Positions 1 to 13,543 of a stretch of 64,000 nucleotides of DNA are shown here, piece after piece. The position numbers and the translations under genes are program-made. The stretch spans positions 58,246,506 to 58,310,505 of the forward strand of contig CM019214.1 of NCBI GenBank assembly GCA_009741485.1. The letters run 5' to 3'. Under the pieces are notes generated by a model. The model was not told the DNA's origin, made no database searches, and saw only the letters and a program-made list of their open reading frames with translations. Each line of letters opens with the position of its first letter. Positions within the stretch are counted from its first letter, which is position 1. This DNA comes from Malurus cyaneus samueli. Taxonomy: Eukaryota; Chordata; Aves; Passeriformes; Maluridae.

Positions 1-1644
1 GCTTTCTTAGATGGACAAAAACCCGAGAGGGCACGGAGAGACTGTTTATTTAATCCATCACCCTGCCATATGTCAAGTTCCACTCTAATTATGGAAATCC
101 TGATAGATGATCGACTGAGCAGTTAAAAGACATCCAGTGTGGGGCTGCACATCCTCTGCCAGGCTGAGTGTGGGGCTGGCTGTGATGGTAGCAGGATGCA
201 GTGGAATCACTGCCCTTCTCCATATGGCTGGGAATTCTCTTTTATTGTCACTCCAGTTTGTCTGTGACTTCTGTCCTGACCATCAAAGGTTTGAAAAACA
301 GAATAATCCTCTTTGTGATCATTTTCCCTACATTATTCCGCGTCCCTCCTTGTTTTTGTTTAAGTAAGCAACCTCAAATTTTTCAAACTTTTCTTCTAGG
401 TAGGCTTTGCTAGATCTCTGATTATTGTCCTTGCTCGTCTTAGGATTTGTGCCCAGATTTATTATTGAAATGCAGTGCTTGAAAACTGGACACAGCTTTC
501 CCAGGATGTTTTGACAGATGGACAAAATGAGTTGGTTACTCTAAAGGTGTCCCATGCTGTAAAAGTATCTATAAGGCCCAGTAAGGTAATTGCCTTTTTT
601 TCTGAGGCAGTGTTCAATTCCACTTGTGCTTGCTTTGTTTCTATAAAAACCCTCACCATGTTCCTCAACATAGCTGCTTACAGTTACAATTTTCTCTATT
701 TGCACAACAGATTACTTCTGCCTGCAACGAAATACATTTTTCTAACCGGATTTGGAACCATTTGGGACTGATTTTCGTAGTCATGTTTTCCTGCAAGGAA
801 GCTCCAGAGCATGGGGTGAAATGTCACGTGGAACCCAGGGTATGTGACATTCTAAGGTGGTGCTGTAGCCCCCATTTTCTGCTAGGCATCATGATCATTG
901 TTTCCTATCCTGATCTCTGATCCATCCTGAACCCTTAGGAGTTCTTGAGGATGGTCACTGAATGAACTTTATAAGGAACAAGACTCCTGAGACCCAATTG
1001 ATGGAAAAGATTTTTAAATTCATTACACCTTAAATGCTTCTGAGCCTACATTTCCCTGCTTAAAAAAATGTGGTGCTGTCCCTTACTCAACATCTACTAA
1101 ATGGCAGCCACATGATCACTTTCTTTTTTCAGCAAAGGCAGGCAAGAAAGTTAAAGAGCTTTCCTGAAACTGTTTCTTGATTGCTTTCCTTCTCCACTGA
1201 ATATCAGACCGAAGACTTTTCTTAATCTTGGTGGTAACATCAGTATTCTCACAAACCAATTTCTTGCTATCTTCCATGTTCCCTATTAGCTGAATATCAT
1301 GTTAAATTGCTGCTTTTATTTTTTTTTCTTCTGTCTTTGAATATTTTTCTTTTTGCCACCATTTGAAACCTGATTACCATTGTGAAATGTTTCTGACTCT
1401 CAAACCCAACTTACACATATTTGTATCTGATAACCCTAAAGATTGTTTTGTTATTCTCCTTCTTCTAGTTAGCTTTATCCATCTGAATTTGTTACACTGA
1501 TTTAGTTATGAACTTTATGATGTATCTTCCTTTCCATCACCTCCTGTTCAGGCACTTGCAGGTCAGTCAGACTGGTTTGGCATCCTCCTCTGTGGACCCT
1601 ATGGGATGTCCTGATTTCCCCTCATTTTTAAGGCATTCTTTTTA
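1..1644. other. Intergenic sequence, no gene recognised
   Basis: Mixed-composition sequence with several short open frames on both strands, none longer than about 98 codons. None has codon structure, splice borders or protein features that I recognise. I see no repeat family here. It lies 3' of the minus-strand gene that ends at 13287. Confidence 0.5.
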
Positions 1645-2130
1645 TGGAATCATAGAATGGTTTGGGATGGAAGGGATCTTTTAAGTTCATCCAGCTCCAA
1701 TCCCCCTGCAATGAGCGGGGACACCTTCCACCACATAAGGTTACTCCAACCCACCTCACCTTGAATGTTTCCTGGGATGGGTCATCTACCACAGCTCTGG
1801 CAAACCTGTTACAGTGTTTCATCACCCTTATAAAGGAAAATTCTTTATTGCATTTAGTCAGAATCTACCCTCTTTCCGTTTAAAATAATTACCCTTTGTC
1901 CTGTTGCAACAGGCCCTATCAAAACATTTCTCTCCATCTTTGTTACAAAGCCACCCTTGAGGAAGGCTGCAAGAAGGGCTCCCCACAGCCTTCTCTTCCC
2001 CAGGCTGAACAGACCCAGCCCCCAGCCTGTCCTCTCAGGAGAGCTGTTCCCACCCTCTGCTTGTCTTCATGGCCCTACTCTGGCCCTGCTCCACCTGTAC
2101 TGAGGATCCCAGGGCTGGCTGCCAACCTCC
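1645..2130 (-). repeat. CR1 LINE 3'-end fragment
   Basis: On the plus strand the segment starts with the reverse complement of the CR1 3' tail (AATCATAGAATGGTTTGGG), followed by GGAAGGGATC and TCCAGCTCCAATCCCC. It continues through the typical CR1 non-coding/ORF2 end, with CAGGCTGAACAGACCCAGC and CCTCTCAGGAGAGC. This is the usual 5'-truncated avian CR1 inserted in minus orientation. The 3' end is sharp; the 5' end (right side) fades at about 2110-2130, so that border is approximate. Long open frames across it (for example 1896-2222 on plus) are incidental. Confidence 0.9.
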
Positions 2131-5100
2131 AGTATGGGTTTCCCTCTTTTCACTATCCCCTATTAAATACAAACACGCTCCTTAGGTTACCTCAATCCTT
2201 ACCCAGCTGCTCATTAAGCTGAGGAAGCCAGCGCTCCCCCAATACCACCCCCAGAATCCTGTTTCTGCTGTTACCCAAAACGTGACTCTTGTTAGACGCA
2301 ATTGGCACGTGACAGGGTTCCCACCCACGCTCCAAGTGCTCACAGTCATTTTTGTCCTGCCATGGTCATTCCTGTCCGTGTTATTAACACCATAGGGATG
2401 AGCAGCACAGGAGCAGCTGGCGTTAGCTTCCACTGGGTGCCATGTCAGGTTGACAGATACATCCCTCTGTTGCCCTTAGGAAAGAGGCAGCGATCACCAC
2501 CGCTGCTCTTTTGCTTCTTCCTGGAAATTATGATGAATTGCTGAGCCTTTGGAGCACACGGCTTTTCCTAAACTGCCAGTGAGATTGGCGTTGTACCTGC
2601 GACACGAGAATTAGGGCCAGCACATGGTGTCAGAAGGAGTCAGGTTCAAAATCAACAAAAGGAGATGCTGAGGGGGGTGAGAGCGCTGAGTTCCTTGCCA
2701 AAGGACACTGCGCACAGGAGATGTTTACATGACCGGGAAAACAGCAGAAAGAGAGATCAGCTGGGTACTAGACATGTTTACAGGGCTGAATCGTTTCCAT
2801 AGCACACAGCTCCCAACTGCTAGACACAGGTAAGTCCCTGAATTCCCCTTCAGGGATCAGAGATGGTTTGTTTTCGTTGCTGTGCTCCTTTACCACTATT
2901 CAATTACTTTTAGAAAATCTCCTGGTTTCTTTTGTGAGCTGCTGGCATAAAGGCTTCTCTGCCTTCAGTAATGCAGCGATCTTTGCTTAGGAATAAAATC
3001 TCATTGCTTTTTGTCTTGACACCATGTCTGCAGCAGTCTTGGAGGATTGTGAGTTTTGCTTTTCCCATTACTTAAAAAAAAAAAGGCAAACATATCAACA
3101 CTAGGTATTTTTCTATCTGATAGCAGCTGTGCCTTTCAGAAGCCCTCTGTGCAAAAGTAGCACTCTTCACCCTTTTGGAACATGACACTAGACAATCCCC
3201 CTTTGCCTTCCCTGAGACAGTGCAAATCCACCTTAAAGCCAGAGGCTTTCAGCATGCTGCTGCACCTATGATCTACAAAGCATCTTGGAATACTGTAGCA
3301 GGGGATTATGCAGTTCTGCATGTCGATATAATTAGGTGAGATAAAGGTGAAACTGGGAGGTCAGCATTCTGAGACGTCCTTGTTTTTGCAAGCTTAAGTA
3401 ATTTATCCTATTATGTTCACAGGGTTTTCTGAGATAAAGTCTCTAAAAAACACAGATAGCAAGTCCTTTGCTATGTAACACTTAAGTTGTACCTCTTTAA
3501 ATAATTTTTTTAAACCCCTAGAGTCATATAATGAACCTGCAAGATGAAGTTCAAGGAGTGGTTTTTGTCATCAGGAGCCTGAGGTGAAAATAAAGCCTTC
3601 CATTATACATTTTATATATATGTTATTTTTAAGAGAGAATTTTCATAGCTGCAGAATACGACACGGAAAACAGCTTTTATAGGTGACTGCATGCACATGC
3701 AGTGCCAAGACATTTGTGGAAGTTGATTATTCCAAATACATGAAGAGCTGCTGTACCAGCCAAAGTCTGATGCAAAGCACAGAAACACACAGGAGGAAGT
3801 ACAAAACAAGACACCTTCTTGTCAGGTGTTTGCTGCAAATTTATGCTGCTGGGGTTTTTTGGCCTGCAATGCCTGCTGCTTTGTTGGTGGGTTGGTTTTA
3901 AGTCAATCATTGTTTCGCCATAGGCTTAGTTAGAGATTGTTGGTGGATGGGTCAAAGGTGGGAATTTAATTTCAAGGTCTAAACTGAGCAGAAAATCCAT
4001 GGGACAACAGACAGCACCACAGGGCTGAGGTGTGGATTAAAATATACACTCCATGGGATCGTGCTTAGGGTAGCCTTTGGGCTGTATATCCAGCATATCA
4101 GCAACTGCAAAGCAAACAGAAGGCCCCCAGGGAAAAAGATTGTCCAGGTACTGGTGTTAGGCTCTGAAACGAAAAAAATGTGCTAATACCATTCAAGGAG
4201 AGAATTTTCTGCCAGGAAGACTCCATTCACCTCCTTCTTTTGTGAGCAGGAGAGACATCTGCTGTTTCAAGCCTGGCAAGAAGGAACAAAGCACATGGAG
4301 TTCGTGACATGATGCTGGGCAGGGGCTCCATCTTCCCTTTATTCTAGATTTAGGTACCACACTGCTTCCTCTCATCATTTACAAATGTTCAGATTCATCT
4401 GCCCACACCAGAGCTGGTCCCCTCAGGCTCTCTTTCTAGTCGAAGGAGGGAACAGTCAAGGCTGCAGACTGGCTTCTCTCTTCCCCAAATACGCAGTTGA
4501 AAGAGTTCAAATTGGCCTGCTCTGTGTAGGAGGAAAGCCGTGATGAGTGATAAAGAAAAGCCGAGATGAATGATAATCTCTGTTGGGGATTTTTACATCA
4601 GTGACATCTGAAGTGAGGCGATATGAAGCCTGCACAAGAGATTGTGTATTGTTCCCGGCAAAAAAGAGCTTTCCTTTCACTTTTGTTATTAGCAAGAGCA
4701 ATTTGTATAGAATGCATTTTGCTCTCCATTATAGCCAGATTGTGCACAGGGACTGCAGGCTTCAGTGGCAACGCTCTCCTGCAGCCCTCAGCCTGGTGTT
4801 GCTAACAATAAACATCTTCTTTTGTTCATGACATCTCCCAGGGAAGCATGGAGAGGTGTCATATCACAGACTTCTGGGCCCCATTTTTATATAATTAACT
4901 GGTTTGCCACCTGAAATGCTGTAATTAAGCTTTCATGTGTAAAGCAGGAACATATGCTACTGTCAAAAGAATGTGAATGAGACAAGTCAGGCATTTCCTG
5001 TTAATTTAACTTTGCCACGATTAACTCTCTTCCACCTGTTGGTGATGACCAAAGGCAGAAACTGCTGGTAGGGCTCTCAGTGAGGTGCACGGTGCTGTGC

Positions 5101-8100
5101 ACTGATAACCAGACCTGCCTTAAAGATAAGAGATGGTTCTGTCCAGCAGGGCTGATCTCAGCCATGCAGGGAACATTTCTGCTGGTCAGGAACACACACC
5201 TGAGCTAGTGTTGGATTGACAGGAGAAGTGTGCTAACAAACTTTTGTTTTATATGAACACTGGATTGTGGATCTCAAATTCACAAAGCCTCTGGGTATTC
5301 CAGTACTCTACAAGGAGTGTTTAGTCAGAATCTGCTGAGGAAGTGGCCCACTGTTCCCACATTTTATAATTGTTAATCTATCCCTGAAACAAGTTTACCT
5401 ATGCCAATACACCCATGCACAGTTTGTGGGGGGACACAACAGACAACAGGGAGACCACGTTCTCTGGGACATGGCCTCCAGAATTGCTTGCCATTGCTTT
5501 GTTGGTTCAGCCACTGACTGGAATGCTGCCTCGCAGACCATGTGTTTTCTGTTGAGTGGTCTTTACGATTGTGGCTCATTTAAAGAAAATTAGAACTGCA
5601 CACAATCCTGACTCCTGCGTGACATAAGAAATCTGATTACAGGATCATTTTTGCTGGTTAAAATTTCAGGCAGTAATTCAACTCTCCTATCCAGCATGAT
5701 ATTTATTGGGTTGGCAAAAAGAAAATTATAATTATACTCCAAAAACTCATGCACAGATTGGAGCTGGAAGCGATGAGACAATAAAGCCCCACAGTATCAG
5801 CTGTATAGCTGCCTCCAGGCTAGAGTTGCACTTTGAGTCATCCTATTTAGGAGCTGTCTCCAGCACTCACTGAAGTCAACAGGAGCCTTTGATTTCTTCT
5901 CAGTAGGTGCTGGATCAGACTGTTAGAGTCTCCTTTTAAAGTCTAAGAACAAGGGGGCAAAAGGCAAGCTTGGTGAGCCACATTGTACCGATGAAATAAT
6001 ATCCCTTTAAGAAGAAACACTCTCCTTGGAGAAACATAAAATTTGCAGGGCGATGAGAGTTCAAGGCAGTGCAATTACTACATAATAGTAAAATTTCATC
6101 AGCGAGCAAGGACAAAGCTGAATTTCTGGGGTAATGCTTGATGTGCAGCATGGGAGAAGTTTGTCAAAAACCAAATCCATGGTTGGAAAACAGGCAGCAT
6201 TTCAAAATAAAAACCACAGCAATTAACAGTGTAGTTTGCATAGAAGGGGCTTGAAGTTAAAAATGTATTATATGCTCATCTAAAACTTTATGGTGCTTTG
6301 AGATGTATCTGCTGTATATGTGGAGGAACACGCCAATCATTTGGCAAAAAAATTGCCCAAAAGTTCAGTGAATGAATTAGTTAGTTAGAGTATTATCCAT
6401 TTCTTTCTGAAGGCCAGTCACACAGGGGTCAAGTTGTTCTGCCAGGAAAATGTCCTAAGGGGAATATTTTATTTTACCTTTGTCAGCACACTGGAGAGGA
6501 TTTCACTCAAGTCACCTTTGTATATTTTATTCATTAGGGCGTGATCCTGAAAGGCTACAGTCACCCTTTGATCAGAGTAATTTTATGCAGTCTGAGGATG
6601 ATGAGTACTTGCGAGGACATGCCGGGGACCTCACAGGATCAGGTTTTGGGCATCTGTGTTCATATATTGGACTTCTGAGTTGAAAAATGGGACAGGTTAA
6701 TTATTTGAGACAAGGTGCTGAGACTGCGCTAATCAAAGCATTGGTGCAAAAGGCATAAGATGAACATCGAATCTTCTTGGCTTTATCTAATTAAAAGCAA
6801 TACTAACTTTAATATAGGTTTGTGTATTTAGTATTAAAGATATTGGAGATGGAAATGGAAGAAATATCCTGCATAGCCTCTTTCATGAAGGACTTAATTT
6901 GTTCTCGCCTGCTGATTTTGACAGTCTACCTAGGTGTTATTGAATTTTAACTGTTTATTAGATAATGGAAAGATTTACAGTAGTGTGGTCCTTCTGAGAA
7001 AAATAAAAACTTGTAATCCCTGCTTGGGGATTTGGTAATCAAGGAATAGAAAATTGTATTCTGGAGCTGAACTTAATGAGAGCTCATTTGGCTTCTTCTG
7101 GAGAAGGAGGGGACAGGGAGAAAGCTGGCTCTTCTCCACCATCATCCAGAGGCTTGAGCAATGAATCTGTAGTGTGGGGTTGCAGGCTGGAACTCATTAC
7201 CCCAAGCAGAAAAAATTCTCATGCTGCTATAGTTACTGCTCCTTCTGACTCTCCCCAGTGTCAGTGGATTCTGGGACAGAGATAAAAACAGGGATCTGGT
7301 TATTTTGTCATGCTGCTGCAGCACAGAAAGGCAAGGTGCCACCAACTGCAGGGCAGGATTGTACTTTTTCTGTCCAAGTATTTCTAATGCAGTGCCCAGG
7401 CACCTTGGAGATAAATTTGTCATAATCAATTCCCCTTCTAAAGGGGTGGAAAACTCTCATCGCATTTTTCATTTCAAACCACTTTTTGTCGTTCCTCTGC
7501 CTCAGTGGTTGTAGAGTTGCTCCAGGAGCAGGGCTGATGGGTTGTGCTCCAAGATCCATTACTGAAGAAGTTGTGAGTAAAATTGATGGGTCTTGCATCC
7601 CACTATCAAGGTGACTTGTTTGTCTGGATTGCACTGCTTTTCCATCCATTAGCAGAAAGTACCCTTCGTTAGTAAGGAATTCAATCAACAGACTGCATAA
7701 TTGCCATTTCTGTCTTAGTTAGTGGAAAGAGTAGTGTTGCACTCCATGTTTTCAACTATGTGCAACAACCCTTACATTAAAATGCAACAAATTAAACAGA
7801 GCTTTTACAAAAGCCTCTTTTTTTAACTAACAGTTATAGACTGCAAAGTTTATATGGCTTGCTTTGGACTGAAAATTTCAATTAAGGGCAGAACCATATA
7901 TCACAAAGAAGCCAAAATAAGTGGAAATTGAAGCTCCTTCTGTGGAGCTTGCATGGAGTCAGCAGACTTGGAGAGTTGATGTAATGGCTGTCTTTAGGAG
8001 GCATAAGGAATATGTACACATTCTGCTGTTTTGACACTTGAATATTTTAGAAGATGGTCTTTGTTTTATTGTACCTGATGTGTGGGTCTAGAGCCGTGGG

Positions 8101-8168
8101 GTGTTTCTATGGTGATCCCATGATTAAAGGCCACGTTTGCTCACCCTGGTTCCTGTGTCTTTCCACAG
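2131..8168. other. Intergenic sequence, no gene recognised
   Basis: About 6 kb without a supportable gene. GC content is slightly raised at 2.2-2.8 kb and 7.1-7.6 kb. A 126-codon minus-strand frame ends in the latter (7308-7688), but it shows no known motif and has no splice or promoter context that I can defend. No CR1 or LTR signature is visible. Confidence 0.45.
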
Positions 8169-8264
8169 TCTGGAATGCTGGGAGGGCAGAGTGACATCTG
8201 TGCTGCCTTCACTGTGCCAGGGCAGCTGCCACGAGCAGCATTGTCTGGCTCAGTCACAGGGCAG
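8169..8264 (+). other. Candidate spliced exon, possibly non-coding RNA
   Basis: A 96-base segment is bounded by a strong acceptor (pyrimidine-rich TTCCTGTGTCTTTCCACAG) and a donor CAG|GTATGG on the plus strand. Two of its three frames are open, and its length is exactly 32 codons. It is more GC-rich than its surroundings. I recognise no protein in either frame. No partner exon is convincingly linked, so this may be a lncRNA exon or a chance pairing of splice-like sites. It lies downstream of, and antisense to, the minus-strand gene. Confidence 0.25.
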
Positions 8265-11200
8265 GTATGGCCACCATGTGGACTCCTCTCTCTCCTCATG
8301 CTCTTAGCTGACAAAATGAAGAAGAGCAGGGCTGGTGCTTGGATTTAAGATGAAAATATTCTCAGGTTTTATGGGAGCTCATACTTATTTCTGCCAGACA
8401 TTTCCTTACTTTTATTTATTTGAGGTCTTCAAGAACTGCAATGCCCCACAGCATTGCTATTCTGAGGATATTCTGATATATGGCTTTGGAAAGACAAGAC
8501 ACCTGTGGCCATACCAACTCTGGATCACCCACCATCATTTCCTTCATGACCTTTACAGATGTCAGATGAGACTGGGTTTTTTCCCCCTAGTTCCTTCATT
8601 CTGCACTGGATGCAATTTCAGGTCCCAGAAGTGAAATCAGGCAGCACATTAATCAACTCTGCTTCCAAGTCTCTGCACTTCTGTCTTTCCATAGTTTATT
8701 TTTTCTGGCTAATGTAGCACAGATTTAAAAATAGGGGTACATTATCCTCCCAAAATACACACAATTCTGGTATCAGGAGTGGAATAAGCTCATTTAGATG
8801 AAAGGGCCCATTTTCTTTCTGTGGAATGAAATACCTTCTCTGCCTGTTTGGGTTACATTCCAAGTGTTATGCCTCCTATGGCATATAGGGCTGATGTTGC
8901 ATGCAAGTCATCTGCTCAGTGTCTTTTTGGTATGCTGCTGAAAAATATTTCCCTTAACAATTCTTCAGTGTATGCCATTGCATGGATCACAAAAAGAAAA
9001 AGCTGCATTATGGATATAGAAGCACAGAGGGGTTTAAATGTATTTAGCTAATATACAAAACTTAATGGCTATCTCTGCAGCTGGGAGGGAGAAAAAATTG
9101 TATCTGAACACCTCTTGCATATTCTTCACTGCTGTCAGATTGACCAGAATGCTTTATCAACCATGTTTTTACAATGAGATACATAGCCCCGTTTTAAATA
9201 CTATACTTCAGCTAAAACACACGATAGTGCAATGGAGAAAGTGTATTTGGAAAGGAAGAAAATGTGCTTGCTTCGTATGTTAAAAAAAATGTAAACCAAG
9301 TTCATTAGTTAGTGCTGCAGTTAATTTATTACCAGATGGTACTTTAAGAATTTTTTTTACATACAGGAACCTTGGCATAAAATTGGACTAAAAGACTGAA
9401 AAAGTCTGCAATTTGTCTAATATTTTATTTAATAAACCAAACAAACAGTTCCCCAGACGCAAGGAAAGTTATTTTTCTGCTGCAGTTCAGTTGTGTAAAA
9501 CCCACACATCACATCGAAAAAAAATTAGAAAATGGTATAGTAATGTTTTATTTTGTTCTGGAGAAAACAATGTTGTCATGTAATTGCTTTTTTGCTGCGC
9601 TCTTTCACTTGACCCTGCTTGCTTATTATAATGTTTTAGGTGCTATAGCTTGGGGTTTATTGACCCCTGTTTGTTACCCATTTGTTTTATAGTTTTTTAT
9701 AGAGTATTGTAAGGCTTGGAAAGATTAATGTAAAAATTATAATTTGGTCCTGCTCATTAGAAATAGATGTGGAAAAGTGTTAGCAGTAAATGTTGTCTTT
9801 TTCAGCTTTTATTATGAAAGCCTGAAGGGCTGCAGCACCTCAAGCTGGTGAGTGTTAACTCCTGCAGTTCTGAGAGCGTGACTTTGAATGGGCCAGGCTG
9901 AGGAATGGTTGTATGAGGGAAAACAAGGAAAACTGTTCTGGACAAAAACTCCTTGAAATGACTGCATCTGAGACATTTTTGTCCTGCATGTCCTTTGAGT
10001 CTCCTAAGCAGTAATGTTGCCATAATAATTGGGAACTAAAAGTAAGGGTTTTTTTTCAGGTTGCTGGTCTGTATTTCTTTAACAAAGTGCCCAATCCAGA
10101 GCAGTATCAAAACTCATGGCAGTCATGTCCTGGTGTTGTTGTATTTTTTTGTAATAAAGGCACTTCCTCCACTTTTCCTTCTGGGTTTACACACACTGGG
10201 GCATTACCTACAGACTGTGAGTCAGGTGCCATGCTTGGCTATATGCAGCTTGAAGAGACTGATCACAAACATTCTTACCTTGCTAAGGTCAAAACACTAG
10301 AATATTACATATGAATTTAGATCATGATGTATACAGGAAGCAAAAATTGATGTAGTAATCAAAATTCTTCTACTGAGTGAAGTGAAAAGTCATCCAATAT
10401 GCATGTGAAGAATCAAAAAGATTTATTAGACCTTTACAGTTGTGCTGGTAAGAAAAGTCATGGATGTTTGTTCCTTCTCTCTGCTCAGGTAGGGAAGGAA
10501 CAGTGGAACGTGCCTTGCAAGATTACTTCAAAAGCCTGTGTCTGAACAGTCATGTTTGAATAAATCAAGGGCTCTTTTTATAGGGATTTAATTCTCAGGT
10601 GTGAATTATAGAGAGGGTGGGGCACGGTATGTGAAACCTTTGTCCATATCTAACACAAGTGGTCCAAGGCTCAATCTCTGAGTTCAAGTAGACATGACCC
10701 CTACTAAAAATGACTAGCACATGCCATTAAAGGTCTACCCTAAGTACTTTAAGATTGAATTAATTTTAAATTTTAAACTGAATAAATGAATTAATTTTAG
10801 AATTTAATCAAAGCAATTTACTCCATATAATTTACAAGCTGAGTTTTACACTTTAATAAAAACATAAAATCATAGAAATAACTACAGCTGTAATACTTTC
10901 AAAGTTATTTTCCCCCTGAACTCATTAGGCAATACAAGCTTTTCTTCATATCAAAAATATCCTGTGTATTTGTTTGTGTCTAATGGGAATTAAAGAAAGA
11001 TAAAATGTAGAAAGAAAACTTACTGTGTACTTCAACTGGACCATGCACTTGAACTCTGTGCAGATGAAGTTATGATGATACAAAGAAGCACAGAAGGGGG
11101 GGGGGAACTGGATACTGTATTTACATGGATTCTAAAAAGTTGCGTAGCTTTTTATCTGCCTTGTTACAGAAAAAAACCCTCTGCATATTAACTTGATGTG

Positions 11201-13286
11201 TGCTTGGAGGAATTAATTCAGGAGCACAATATCTTAGAAGGACTGAAAGCCCTGGAATACATTTCTAAAAGCTTCCCAAACTCTAAAAAAAAAAAGTCAC
11301 CTAAATTCTGTAATTTTAAAGATAAATTAAGGAGATGCTATGCTTCTAGTAGCATTTTGTTCATTGCAAAACTCAGTAGATGGTTTTTGTAACTTTTCTT
11401 TGCTTGATCAACCATACAGTAGTGTCCTGAACTGTCAGTTTTCTGTGGTGGAGTACCACCCACTAATTCAAATGAACAAGTTTACAGTGTCCATGAAAAT
11501 AATTTGTACTTCCACCTACACTCGGTAGGTCATTGTCCCAAGAGATGGCTCTCTACTTTTAGGTCTTCTATTTTAGCACATCCTCAGCAACTGAAGAGAT
11601 CCAATGAACTACTAACTTTTCTTCCCCCTGAACAGGCGTTTTCTTTTTGTTTAAAATGTCATTTTATGAAGTCAATAATGCTGGACTTTTCAGATAGTTA
11701 TTTTTACTGCACCCTTTAAACAGGGGTAGTAAGAATTAATACTGGAGGTGCAGAAGGCCTCAGTGGAAGAGCTATTATTTGCTGTATTTTGAGTTATCCA
11801 TTCAAGATACATTTCAAGTTACCAAAGGTGTCTCTATATGACAGTTGTGCCCACTGTTTGTAAGAGCAGCTGAAGAAATGTCTGTCTGACAGGCCTGCTC
11901 TGAATCCCTCCCGACTTCTGGGAAGCTAAGGCGGGAAATGTAATTAGTGTATAATGACAGCTACAACAGTCCCAGAAACAAGAGATTGATTCCCATGATG
12001 GCTGAGAAACCCCCTATGCTGTGTGTATAATCAGGCCCAGTTTTCGAGTTCTAATTAACTTTATTAATGTTTAGTGCAGGAAGTACAAAGGCAACTTAAG
12101 GATATAAAAAGCACTGGAGCATTGAAACACTGATTTCATGTAACTGACTCTTATTGAAAGACATATTTTTCAGCAATTTGTAAAGAAAAATAAAGTAATT
12201 TAGAAGAAAGAGATTAGCTACTTAAAACACAGATAATAAGGAAGCTGTAAATAATGGAGCAAAAATACTAATAGTAGCTTCCTACCCTGTAACATAGGTA
12301 GCAACTCTTTCTGATGTGCAATTAATAAATACAATAGCAAATACACAACACTGTACAGTGACAGTGGGATAAAAGAGGTGCAATCACATGCAAGACTCCT
12401 GCTGTGCCAGCAAGTAAGACTTTATGGGCTACTGGAAAATGAGTTTAGGAAAAAACAATTGAAAAAATCTTATCCATTAAATGTTCCTTTTATAGAAACA
12501 TATTAATTCACATGAGAAAAGATAAAATATTATTCTGGATAAATAACTGTGAAGATATTTTCCCCCACTAAAGACACAATTGCAAAACCTTGCAATCAAA
12601 GCAATTGTATATATTATTTTGATATAATAATCATAATAACCTTAAAAGCGGTGATATATTAACTACACATAAAGTATAAAATTTGCATAGATTTTTTTTA
12701 TTTACTGAGCATGGATTGCCATTTGGTAAGTACATCTATAATTCAGCAAGCTTTGGTGCTCTTTGATGAACTCCAACTGGAATATGGCTGATACTGTATA
12801 TTACTGAAATTGTAAATGACACTATAATGATACATTTTTGGTGCTTGAACCTCCTAAATATAGAAATGACAGTAGAAAATATAAGAATACCTTTTCTGCT
12901 ATTTATTGACCCTATTCCCAGGCATGATGATTTAACAATACTTAAAAGATATTTCTATTTTCAGAAGCACTCAAAACAGGTGCTCAGCAGCCTGTCCACT
13001 AAAAGGATTTTGCTTTGGAATAATTTAATATTTGTTTTCTTCTGATACTTTTCAAGTATTTACTTATTAAGTAAAAACATATAATAAAAAATCAACTTGC
13101 AGTTATGCAAAACTATGGTATTGTTTTGTACAGTCATGCAAACAAAGTTTAGAAGTAGATCATTCATCCACAGAGAAGTTAGGAACTCAAAAGTATGTAA
13201 TGTCAATAACAGAAAATTACTGTTTCTTTCAAGATGTAGTGTAGGCTATTGTTTTTAACTTGCATTTAATCTTTTATATGATTATT
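8265..13286. other. Intergenic sequence / possible 3' UTR at its right end
   Basis: AT-rich sequence with no recognised gene or interspersed repeat. The part next to 13287 may be 3' UTR of the minus-strand gene, because candidate polyadenylation hexamers lie within the first few hundred bases. A G-run (11096-11105) and an imperfect AT-rich direct repeat (GAATTAATTTTA, about 10756 and 10790) are the only local structures seen. Confidence 0.45.
12902..12907 (-). terminator. Candidate polyadenylation signal AATAAA
   Basis: The plus strand reads TTTATT, i.e. AATAAA on the minus strand, 380 bases beyond the stop codon of the terminal exon. Another canonical copy lies at 12697-12702, and the variant ATTAAA lies at 13265-13270, only 17 bases after the stop. 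Such hexamers are common in AT-rich DNA, so which one is used cannot be told from sequence. Confidence 0.3.
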
Positions 13287-13543
13287 CTATAGTGCTCGCA
13301 GTCTTGCCAAGAGAGCTTCTACTTCTGGAATGGCTTCTCCCTTAGAAGGGGACCCGATATGATCTATTTTCTTTTCTTTGCTACCTTCTCCTTGACAGGC
13401 TTCCTTTCTTCCAACAGCCTTGTTCCGCACCTTAGAAATTGTTTCCACATCATATGTAACTTCTTTGGTGACCGGGCTTCTTGTTGAGTTTAAATTGATA
13501 CTGTGGTGGGAATACGGCTTCTCTGGCTGCTCTTTCTGGTTCT
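13287..13543 (-). CDS. Terminal coding exon of an unrecognised minus-strand gene
   Basis: The acceptor is TTTGATTTGTCTTCTGCAG on the minus strand. The exon supplies the last two bases of a split codon, then 84 codons and a TAG stop. The reading frame is hydrophilic and charged, rich in K, E and S, and looks like a disordered tail. It starts NQKEQPEKPYSHH and includes TKEVTYDVETISKVRNK. It ends EVEALLARLRAL, an amphipathic helix with the core LxxRLxxL, similar to the MIM1 motif by which ESCRT-III tails bind MIT domains (family knowledge; function here is inference). Base composition is clearly richer than the flanking introns. I do not recognise the protein. Its upstream partner is most likely the exon at 18522-18570, whose overhanging G completes a GAG codon. 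Confidence 0.72.

Noticed and set aside
7308..7688. 126-codon minus-strand open frame
   Set aside because: No motif, no conserved-looking composition, no splice or promoter signals; a chance frame of moderately GC-rich DNA.
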